Source: Bolinopsis microptera
Taxonomy: Eukaryota > Ctenophora > Tentaculata > Lobata > Bolinopsidae
DNA length: 64,000 bases
Assembly: GCF_026151205.1 (NCBI RefSeq)
Contig: NC_087084.1
Coordinates: 11,993,453-12,057,452 of the forward strand
Reading direction: 5' to 3'
Below, piece by piece: positions 35,671-47,600 of this stretch; position 1 is the stretch's first letter, and the number at the start of each line of letters is the position of its first letter. The notes beneath the pieces are model-generated. The model ran no database searches and was not told the origin of the DNA. It saw nothing but the letters and a program-made list of their open reading frames with translations. A program made the position numbers and the translations under genes.

Positions 35671-38600
35671 ATGAGTGCCACCCTTCTCAGAAAATGCTCT
35701 TCAGTGTTGGGATCGAATCAGAATAACATGCTCAAAATGACACGATCTGCTTCAACTTGCGTTAGTTAATTATTATTAATTAGTTAATTACTATTAATTA
35801 GATAATTACTATTAATTAATATTCCTTGGCAACATTTGATAGAACCAAGTAGCTGCTCTAGGTCCTCATTCGGAGTGTCGGGGATACGGTATCCACACAT
35901 TGCATCGTCCAGTTTTTCATGAAACATTATAAGCAGCTGTTTTGAGACCAACTCCTACCTGACCCTATTGGACAGGCTAACATAACACCCCTCCAGAAGC
36001 CTAAAAAGCCTGTCGGACCCTTGAATCTTGATGAACCTACGACCCCTCACCCTGTTAAACGCAGTTAGAAAGATCTTGTCTCTCTGATCTTGCTATAATG
36101 TGCTTATACAGGTCATGTGCAGATATTGTATGGTGTCAACGCATGTTACTATCTGTAGTCCATCTAGGAAGAAGTGAGAGTACCATCGCATGAGCATAAA
36201 CATGCCAAGCGCTATTGACACTATTCGACGCTCATCTATACTCGAACTGTTAAACGTGGATGTAATGATGACGAAATTTGATTAGTAAGACTCGTCTTGT
36301 CTAACACAGTTATTAGAGTGAACGTTAACAGGACGCTATCAGCTCAGGTAATGAGTCTGTTGGGCGCTTTTCAGGGTGACTGCCTATCTTGGTGCACGTA
36401 TCTGTTTACACTTGTACTTGCAGGTGCACTCAGTCGTTAAAATCACTGAGTAGGATAAATTACGAGTTTCTATACTGCAAATTAGGCTTATTGAAGGAAA
36501 CTAAAGTACCATGAAATATTACCACAAGTTTATGACAGGGACTAAAAGAGAAGCTAGAAGAGCTGATCCCCAAAAAGCAGTCCCAGATAAAAGAGTTCAG
36601 GAAGGTATCTGGAAACAAGGTGGTAGGGGAGGTGACAGTGGATATGATGTACGGTGGTATGCGCGGAATTAAAGGTATGTTATACATGTTGTACATGTTA
36701 TCTATGTTATGCAATATGCATACTTTAAAGGTATGTTATACGTCATGTTATAAAGGTATGTTATACATGTTATACATTTATTGAGGTATGATCCCGAGCC
36801 TCAAAGCTATGAAAAATGACAAGGCTGCAGGCCAAACGCCCAGCAGTGAAGAAGCAGAGAAAAAGATAAAGAAGCCCTCAGAAAAAGGTACTGTTAAAAT
36901 AAAAAAACCTATACTAAAGATTAAAGATGTTTCTAAAGATGTTTCTAAAGATGTTTCTAAAGATGTTTCTAAAGATTTTTCTAAAGATTTTTCTAAAGAT
37001 TCTAAAGCCCCCCTAAAGAAAAGTGCCATTAACCCAAAAACAGTCCCCAAGTTTAACCTCAAAGGGCTGTGTTGTCGGTGTAAAAGTGATAACATGGCCT
37101 ATGAGTCCATTTCTTGTCAGATATGTAAAGACTTTTTCCACGCATGTTGTAAGGATAAGGCTGGCACACTTATGCCCACGTCTATTTGTTCACGGACTTT
37201 CCTGACGAATATTTTGCCAGTAATTCACAAACACGGTAATACATATTCTCAAAGATATGGTGACTTTGGCTGGACATGTCCTAACTGTAAGAAAGCTCTC
37301 CTTGCAAAAACTGCTGTTAAAACTGCGGACTCAACTTGCAATACAAGCATGGACAGCACCAAGAGTGTGGCTAGCACCAAGAGTGTGGCTAGCACTGAAA
37401 GTGTGGCTAGCACTGAAAGTGGGACTACTACCACTACTGATACAACTTCAAGCAATGGAGATGAGAAGGCATTGATTGAAACTTTGAGCAATTTTAAAGT
37501 AAGTTTACTGTCAAGTGTAGAAGAACTTATTTCCATCAAACTTAAATCACACATAGATTCTTTGCTCACAGAAGTACCAAATCTTACACGAAGATCCAGC
37601 ACCCCTAGTAGTGCATCATCTATCCCTAGTAGTGCATCAGCCCTAGCCCTGCAAACACATAGTTCTTTAATTGCTTCCCCAATGAAGACTACCAGTTCAC
37701 TTTCATCTTCAAAGAGCTACAGTGCTGCGTTGTCTCCTGAATCGGCTATAGATAGCTCCACTAGTACTGCTACTGAGAACTACATAGAACTAACCAAGAA
37801 GGAAACTCCTATGCAAAAACTTCCCTCTGGCATTATCCATAATAATTCTCCTGATAATCATGTTATCGTCCTCAATGTAGAAGCTAGTAATACTAATCTT
37901 GAGGAAGCAGGGAAGCTAGCTAGTAAAGCCCTTGGTACAATACCCATGATCTTCTTGACCCCTAAACCAAAGACAGGCAAAATTGTTATCTCCTTCCCTT
38001 CAGAAAAAGATAGAGAGGATGGGAAAATAGCCCTCGCAAACTCATCAGCTGTAACTTCGTCCAAAATCACTGTTAATGATGCAAAGAAAATGTTCCCGAA
38101 AGTCACAGTTACGAATATCCCAAACAACTTAATCTCCCACATTGTCTCTGAAAATCTATCAGTTCCTGAATTTCGAGAAAAGGTTAAAACCTTTATGGAA
38201 TTGAAGCTTCTGGAAAAGAATCTATATGTTAAAGATTTGGTGACTAAGCATGATAGAACATTTAAAGTTGTGTATGTCAATTATGGAAGAGACTACACTA
38301 CTGTTGGGATTAAAGTGTCTCCTGACATAAGGCATTTCCTGTTAAACAATCAGTCCATTTACATAGGAAATTCCAGATGTAAAGTAGTTGATAGATTTGA
38401 TCTTAAGCAGTGCTTCCGATGTCAGAAACTGGGACACATTTCATCTCAGTGCAACGAAACTGATGTTATTTGCATGTATTGTAGTGCATCACACATAACA
38501 CGGGCTTGTCCCTACAAAGAGGTCAGAAGAAGTCACAGATGCACCAACTGCTCACACTCCACCTATGAATCATACAGAGAATCTTGTAACACCCATCACT

Positions 38601-41600
38601 CTGGTGCTGAAAACTGTCCCATAATAATGCTGGAGAAAGAGAGTCTTAGACAAAGAACAGAGTACTCAAAAAACATGTGAAGACTACGCTTCTCAACCTA
38701 AATGTCGGACTGTTTAACACGAGGTCACTATGTAATAAAACTGCACAAGTATTTGAGCAACTGTCTGACTCCAATATCAATGCCTGTTTCCTGACAGAAA
38801 CTTGGCTACGTAAGGGAGATACGTCAAAAATAGCGGAAATTAAAGACCTAGGCTATAATATTGTTCACCAATCTAGAGCTGGTAGAGGAGGTGGTGTCGC
38901 TATTGCCTAAGAAAGATCTTAGCTTCAATAAACGCCCTACAAAGACCCATAAATCCTTTGAACATGTTGAGAGTGTGCTGAAGTCAAGTTCCAATGACCT
39001 TCTTCGTTTCTGCTGTGTCTATCGATCTTGTACGGCTAAAATGTCCAAAATGACAGACTTTTTACGGGAATTTGATGAATATCTTGACAGTCTAACTCAC
39101 CTTCCAGGTAGACTGATCATTGCTGGAGACTTCAATATCCATGTCGAAGACCTCACTGATCCTGATACGATAAATTTTATCCATCTCATATCAAACTATG
39201 GCCTCATCCAGCATATTTCCAGTTCAACACACATTGGGGGTGGAATCTTAGACCTTGTTCTTACTAGAAGCAATGCGTGTGATATGTTGAACATAAAAAA
39301 TATAGATGTAGCTAAAACAGTAACAACATCAGATCACTACTTCGTAAATTTCTCTATTGCCTTTCCTCACCACAAAGGAAGCAACAAAGAAGATATGGTG
39401 GGCAGAAAGATATCAGATATAGACATAAATCTTTTTAAGGAGGATCTGTTGCTATCTGACATAAATGACCCCAACAAGTTTATTGACTGCAACTCTGCCA
39501 CGGAACTCTATAACAAAGAACTTCGCAGAATTCTTGATAAACATGCTCCCCTTATCTGTTTTAGCATTAATCCTGATCAAAGCAAGTGGGTGGACACAAA
39601 ATGTCAAACTGCCAGAAGGAAACGAAGAAAAGCTGAACGTGACAACAGGAGACTTAAAACTGCAGATTCAAAATTAGACTATAAAAAAGCTGTTAAGCAT
39701 GCCGAGGCAGTTATAAACACCACTAGACAGCTATACTATGAAAATCGTCTGCAAAGCTGTGAGGACAATAAAAAAGATACCTACAAAATAGTCAATCAGC
39801 TGATGGATCGGGACATATCTAAAAACTTGAAGCCTAATAACAAACCTGCTGAAACTCTATGTGAGGAGATGGAAGAGTTTTTCAATGATAAAGTGGAAAA
39901 GATCTACTCTGCATCTGCCATTAACAATGATACTGCAGCTGACATTCTTCTTGACCACTCTGAACCATTTCAAGGTGAAGCCTGGAGCCAATTTGAAACC
40001 ATAAGCGACAATGATCTCAAAAAGATTCTTTCTGACATTAACAAAAAAGAATGTGAAGAGGATCCCATCCCTCTAAAACTTCTAATGCAGTGTTTTAATG
40101 AAGTTAAACCAATTGTGTCATTTATTATCAATGACTCACTTGTCACTGGAAAATTTCCGTCAGTCCTAAAGAGTGCTCTTGTCAGACCAGCCATCAAAGA
40201 TGATAAAGGAGATGTCAATAGCTTCAACAACTATAGACCGATTAGTAACTTACCTTTCCTCTCGAAACTCATTGAAAAGAGCGTCCAGAAACAGATGACC
40301 AAACATCTTGACTATCACAATCTTCATGCTGAGCATCAAAGTGGTTATAGGTCAAATCATAGCTGCGAAACTGCGACCCTTACCATCTACAATGATCTTC
40401 TTTGTATCAGTGACATGAAAAGTAAGGTTATCCTCCTCCTTTTGGACCTCAGTGCTGCTTTTGATACTGTAAATCATCACTTGCTCCTAAAAAAACTAAA
40501 AAAGGACTTTGGTTTTGAAGGTACTGTTCTCGAATGGTTTACATCATACCTTAATAACAGATCCTTCACAGTAACTATTGATAAATCAAGATCAAAGAGA
40601 TGCTTCCTTAGAATTGGAGTCCCGCAAGGTTCAATTCTAGGTCCAATTCTGTTTATACTTTACACAAAGGAGCTCAATCAGATCGCAAAGAGACATGGAT
40701 TTAACATCCACATGTACGCAGATGACACTCAACTGTACATTGAGTTTAACCCACTATTTCGAGATCTCTCAACAATCGAAGAGAGAATAACAAATTGTTT
40801 TGAAGATATTAAGACCTGGATGACCCAAAATAAACTCAAACTGAACCAAAACAAAACAGAAGCTCTTGTAGTACAGACCAAGAACAGTTACTCTTCATGT
40901 CCAGTCGATTCAATACAACTTGACAATGCAGCTGACCCTGTGGATGCATCCCGCACAGTGAAAAGTTTAGGTGTCCTATTTGATCAATTCCTAACATTTG
41001 AAGACCAAATAAATTCAATTATCAGTTGCTGCAACATCCATCTGAGAAACCTTCGAGTTATAGGCTCAAAGCTTAACTATGATCTAAAAAGACAGCTCAT
41101 TCACTGCTTGATCTTTTCAAAACTAGACTACTGCAATGGACTCTTATACGGTTTACCTGATCTTCTAATAAAGAAACTCCAGAAGGTACAAAATTCCTGT
41201 GTTCGATTCTTGTTTGGTTGGAAAGCTATCAAAAAATGGGACAGTGTCACTCCATTCCTGAAAAAAGCCCATTTTCTTCCGATACGACAACGAATAGAGT
41301 ATAAGATTGCTCTAACCGTGTTCAAATGCGTTAACAACATAGCGCCGGAGTATATCATCAAATGTATTGACATCAAAAGTCAACCTGTACGTGTACTAAG
41401 AACTGAAGAAGACTATTTCCTCCTAAATGTTCCTCCTATTTCAAACTATAGTAAAACTGAGAGAAGTTTCAGCTACTGCGGACCCTCTGTTTGGAATAAG
41501 CTTCCTTATCAATTGAGAACACTAACCGATATCGTCTTATTTAAAAAGAAACTAAAAACTCATCTCTTTGAAAACGTATTTGTATAAGTATCATGTATTA

Positions 41601-44600
41601 CCTTTCTCATAAAATGCATACTTCATAAAAATAAGTTCTTATGTACATGTTACTCATGAGTCGCTTTAGATGGTTTGAACTGAATCTTTGGGTTTTGAGT
41701 TCTTTATGGCTATAAAGCGATGTATAAATTCCTACTTATTATTATTATTATCATGTTATTATACATACATTAAAGGAATGTTAAATATAGGAATAACTGA
41801 TCTGTATGTGATAAAATGAGAGTTCACTGCTGCTCTGTTCAGGAGAGAATTTTTTTTTCAGGTACGCTTTTCACCAGGTCATAAATGAAATGAAATAAAG
41901 TAACCTGTAATCTGCATCCTTCACCAAGCTGACCTATCAAATGCAATATTTCTTATAGTATGGTAATATTATGGCACGCATCGGGTCCCTTATGATAAAA
42001 ACTACCACAAAAAGTCTCCTATCTAATTCCCTTTGTAGCGTCTGTAGAGCTTCCTCCTTCTGCGCACAAGGTTCAGGGTTCGAGTCCCACATTCTTACTC
42101 CCACTATCAATTACATACAATAAAATACTCTTTTCCTTTGAATCTGGTTGAGGAAGGGGAGAAGAGAAAATGCTTTAATTTGGGTACGTGATATAGAATT
42201 TGCAATTACAATCTCAATACTCCTCAAATCTCCCTACAATATTCAGAATCCCCAAAACAATAAACTAAACTGCCCTCTCTCAGTCTCCATGGCCTAATCC
42301 TAAAGTCGTAAGTGTCCCCAGATAGTCGAAACAATCCCAAACTCACTGTTTGCAATCTCTAAACATTCCCAAACTAGACTCCCGATAACCAAAACAGTGG
42401 TGTTAAAAGTAATCATCTACACTACCATACTGCACTTAATATCGTACGCTAAAAATCTGCCCTAAAATGTTAAAATACTGAACAAATACTGACCTACATA
42501 AAAACGTAAAATATAGAATATCCAACATTAATCAAGATCAGAATATAAACATTTTCGAGTCTATTGCCATGAGGGCCACGTGCAGGCGTGACGTCACGTG
42601 ATCTGATACTGGGAGTAGTGCACGTGGTGGAGCGGGAGAGGAGCTGTTTGATGATTTGGAAAGCGTTGATTCCTCGGAACAGCAGAGAGATTATAATGGG
42701 CACTGAAAATTAGAAGATAAGGAAAATGTTTCGGTTGATGTGATTCTTATTGGTCAGTAATTGATTGATTTTTGAAAACATGATTTATTTATTGACAGTC
42801 CCTAATCATCATCGAAGATTCAAAGAGTTTTAAGGGTATGCAGGAAATAATAATAATAATAAATTGAAATTTAATAACACCGCTTTTAAGATTAAACTTA
42901 TACTCAGCAGTGTTTGAACTAGTCATCCCAGAAAATATCATGAATACTGAGCTTAAAGATAACATATGCTTGAAAATATATCGTCAATACTAAAGCCCGA
43001 AAATGGTACTTAAATATATTATGTTATGTAAAGATCGAATTCCAAATATGACCACAGTAGTTATCGATAAAGTTTTTCAAGTTCATCTGGAGACAGTTTG
43101 AAAAGGTAAGTTTTTATAAAAGCTTTAAAAGATTCCAAAGATTGAGCTGAGGTGATGGTAACAGGCAGACGATTGTAGATCTTTGGAGCCACTACAGAGA
43201 AGCTACGCTCACCAAACTTTGAATTACAAGAAGGAACAATAAGCTTCAATGAGTGACCATGATGAGCAAACTTGAACATGTCCTGCAGATAAGTTGGTGC
43301 CAATCCTAACAGTGACTTGTGAGATAGTAACAAGATTTTGAAGACAATCCTTTTCTTAACATCTAACCAGTGAAGCTTTATCAGGTCATCATCAAGATGG
43401 TCATGTTTATATTTACCAGTGACAGCTTTTGCAGCAGCATTCTGAAGTAACTGGAGCTGATGCAGCGGTAAAAACTTGGTGACGTCACCCAAAGAACCTG
43501 TCTGAAGGAACTAAATGTCACTCTTCCAATGTGGATCACCCACTTCGTACTGAGTAACTTCTCTAGCTTGGAAGGAGTTAAGTTTACTGAAGAGTTTAAC
43601 TCCTAATAGTTCCAGCTGACCTGTCCCATCCTCCGGTACCTCTATTCTCAACGTGTCTATAGAAATTAAGTTGCTCTGTTAGTTGAATATAATTATATTG
43701 ATGTGTAATATCCGGATAGGAACATTATTTATGAGTCGCATTGTTGTGATGTTTCTGATGAACATTTCTGATACATAGAGTTTATAAATATTCTAATTGA
43801 AAATACTAAGCGTTTTTGTGGACATAAACAACACTACAAAAAAGACTATAAAATTCACGAAACATACCACAGAAATGAACGAGGGCGTTTATCTCGCGCC
43901 CAGCTGTAGCGACCACATCTTTACCGATAAGAGCTCGAAGACTATCTGTTCTAAGTCACATTTCTCTGTTATCACGTCCTGAGGTTTAAATGTACAATGT
44001 GTTAAGTATGCTGAAATATGTTAGTATATGTCATGAGAAATATGTTCAATGTGTTAGATATGCTGAAATATGTTAGAATATCAAATATGTCGGAAATCGA
44101 AATAAAAGACAAATTTTGTCACCTTAGAAAGATTTCAAATTAATTTTCAATGAAAATCAAAAACGTTATCAAAAACTTATGAACGATAAAATAATAATAT
44201 TAATAATAATAAAATTTTCTGTAACTATTGGTAATATTGAAACATTTTCAATTTTAAAAGTAAAAAAAACAGTAATAAATTATAAGATAGAGACACTGTA
44301 AAGATCCTAAAATCGAAGATCACATCGAAAAAAACGGTAGAAATGGAACACTAATTTACTATGATACATAATTTATGTAATAAGTAATGTAGTTTCATTT
44401 TTATGTATAAAATATTACGAAGCTGTCTCATTGAACAGGCGTTTCCAAAATATCTGAGAAGTTTTGTTGTATCCCATCCTCTTGTAACTGCAATACTTGT
44501 AGCTCTGCAGCTGGAATTAGGTTACCATCACCTTGCACCTCTGGAAGATCTTGCATTGGATTGGGTCTTTGTCTTGTTTGTCATGATCTCTGCCGTGGAA

Positions 44601-47600
44601 GGGACATTTGTCTTTGATGGAGTCTTCACTTTTAGGAAATGTCTAAAACTTCGCACTTTAAGGGAGTACACAAAGAAGTTAGCCATTATATTCAGGTAAG
44701 TGAGATGATACATTACTCGAATGGAAGTGGTGCTGTATTTAACTCCCCAAGGTAATGTCACTAAATACACACTATACGGCACGAAAGATATAAGAAACAC
44801 TCCGACAGTGAGCAGTACTGTGGTCACCCCCTCCCATCTCAGTGTTTCTACGTGTCGGGAGGCAGCTCTACTAACCACGATCAGGAGGAGAACTGATGTA
44901 ACAATTAATGTCGTGTAGGAGAGGATATTTAACACAGCAATACTGATAAGAAAGTACCATGTATACCAGATTGGTACAGTGGGTGAGCCGAGATCATAAG
45001 CACAATGATAGTGTATGTAGCTAAAGTGGATTGTATCTCTGATGTAAAGCAAGTTCATGACTATTAATGGAGTGTACCAACCAAGCATTAAGAGCCACAA
45101 AACAGAACAGATGTTATGTCCTAACCGTGTAGACCAGGCCCTAGTTCTCAGAGGATACTTCACTGTTATCAGTTTCAGAGTGGTCATAGCACATGTCAGA
45201 AGCACTGTCACTACAACGCAAGCCAACATTTTCTTGCACATGACAGAGTAACTCTCCAAAAACCCAACGATCTGATATTATTGCCATAGTACTAGGGAAC
45301 ACTCTGAATACTGTTTGCATTAAGTCACAAACAGTCATGTGTTGCATCACTGTTAATACCAATTTATGGAGTTTGATGGCTTTGTATTTAATAGTCGCTA
45401 TCAAAATGATACTGTCCCCTATGACCGACGACAGAATAACTATAAAGTTCCACAATATAAGAAGTGACCGCTCCCCATCATCTCTGATAGCATATAGCGT
45501 TTTGTTGTCCGTTTGCATATTCAACAGAATGTAGGCCTGGTCATTACAAGAATGTTTCGTTAACAGAATGTTATTTACCTGCTTTCATTAAAAATAAATT
45601 TCAACAAAGACAACTTTGAAAATTGTATTATTTAGCGTGTATTAAAACTAAGGATTCCTAAGACGTTGAAAAATTGGCTATGAAAAAATAAACAATCCTC
45701 ACTCCGTCACCACTCTATCACATGTTACAATTCCAGTTCTGCTCTCCCACAAGCTGCTCAACAAACAATTTATAATTATCTCAAGCTCAAGTTGATAGAC
45801 CGTGTGACTGTAGGGATCGACCGGATATTAAATCCGGATCCGACCTGATATTCGGATTCGATATCCGGATTCAATATCCGGTTCCGGTCCGGTTTCACAA
45901 AAGTTTGCCGGATTTTTGCCAGATATTTCTTCAAAATAATGTATTTCTCAAATCTTGAAATGCATATTTTTCGTCACGTTTTAACTCGAATCCTTAAAAA
46001 AGCAAAAATGTTTTGAGGTGCGGACTTCGGAAAACCGAAAGAATATTTTCGGCTAATAATGAACAGGGTAGCATGAAACGTGGAGAAAAGTGGTTTCCAG
46101 AAAAACTTTGAAAAACTTTTGACTTGGAACATATTGTGCAATAATGACTTAAGGATTAATATCACTAGCAGGAACCCGTATAATTTAACCCTAAACGGTG
46201 TATATAATATATAACCCTAAAGCATTTGACCCAGTTGTATATCTTTGACGGTTTTTGCGGAAAGTCGCGTTAAAGTTGATGCCGTGGTGTCAGTAAAATG
46301 GCACGGAAAACTATCGTCTCGCTTTATATATAGTAAGATAATTGATAATGACAAAAGCCCAATCCACGTATATCTGTTAATAGTGTATTCTGATCTATTA
46401 GTATTATGGGCAAAATTACAAAACATAATTAGGGTCAACCAGAACCACAAATAATTAAATTTTTTTGAATGTTGTATGGTTATATTATCTCATAAAAGAA
46501 TAAGTGCACGATTCCCAGATGTCACTGGGAGAAATGACATCAAGAAAATTTGAGCCACTTCAGGAACAATATCTAGCAAGAATAGCAAAGTAATGCTGAG
46601 CGAACACTGCAGATCAAGTTTTATAATTCATATGTCTAGTGATCAAATGAATGTCTAGTAAGTTATAGTCATGTTAATTGTTTATGTTATGTCTAGTGGT
46701 CAAGTTTTAGGGTAACAAGTTTACGTCAGAAGTCCTACTTCGCAATTTTTCTCGCGCATGGTTTTTTGGACAGTACTGTTCAATAAAAATTTAAAAGTAC
46801 GTATAACACCGTCAAATAAGTACGACTAGTTATAGCCCGTACTTCTCATTTTAGTAAATTTAGGTCAGCAGGTGAGTGGTTTAAGAAATGCTGACGGTTG
46901 TCCACGGTTCATTCTACCCTGATCATTATGAATTTTAATACATGTTAAATAGTCTACTATTTACTAATTACTAATTACTATTTACTAATTACTAATTACT
47001 CCTCCAGGTCTGGTAACAGAGACTAGTGTGTTGGACCCGGATGAGGGTATCAGGTTCAGAGGGTACACAATCCCAGAGTGCCAGGAGAAGTTACCCCACG
47101 CTGCCGAGGGAGAGGAACCTCTACCAGAGGGACTGTTCTGGTTACTTGTTACTGGAGAGATACCCACCGAGGAACAGGTGTGACCTGCTAATTTATTAAC
47201 GACTCTAATCTTTGTCAGCTACTTTTGTCAAGCAAATTATTTGATTATTTAGATATAAACGCCGTTAGATTCTGAAGTTTAAAATGGTGCTAATCTTTAA
47301 TCCACTCCCACTTCACCCCCTCCTCCTCAGGTAAAAGGAGTATCAGCAGAATGGGCAGCTCGCGCGGACCTCCCCCCGCATGTAGTTAACATGATAAAGA
47401 ACTTCCCCTCCACACTCCACCCCATGTCTCAACTCAGCGCTGCGGTCACCGCACTCCAGTCAGAGAGCAAGTTCGCCAAAGCTTACTCGGAGGGAGTCCA
47501 CAAGACTAAGTACTGGGAGACCACGTACGAGGATGCCATGGATCTGATAGCTAAGTTGCCACCCATTGCTGCTGCTATCTATAGGAATACTTTTTACGAC

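Larger units (their letters stand above)
36783..41752 (+). mobile_element. Nearly full-length CR1/L2-like non-LTR retrotransposon
   Basis: ORF1 and ORF2 are followed by a 3' UTR ending in AAAGCGATGTATAAATTCCT and a short (ATT)n tail. This is the characteristic end of L2/CR1 elements. Related CATGTTAT..ACAT words flank both ends, but an exact target duplication is not clear. Inserted in citrate synthase intron 2 in sense orientation. Coding parts are intact except for one frame change, so the insertion is recent. Confidence 0.88.

Noticed and set aside
41128..41376. Minus-strand open frames opposite the retrotransposon ORFs
   Set aside because: Shadows of the RT and ORF1 coding frames.
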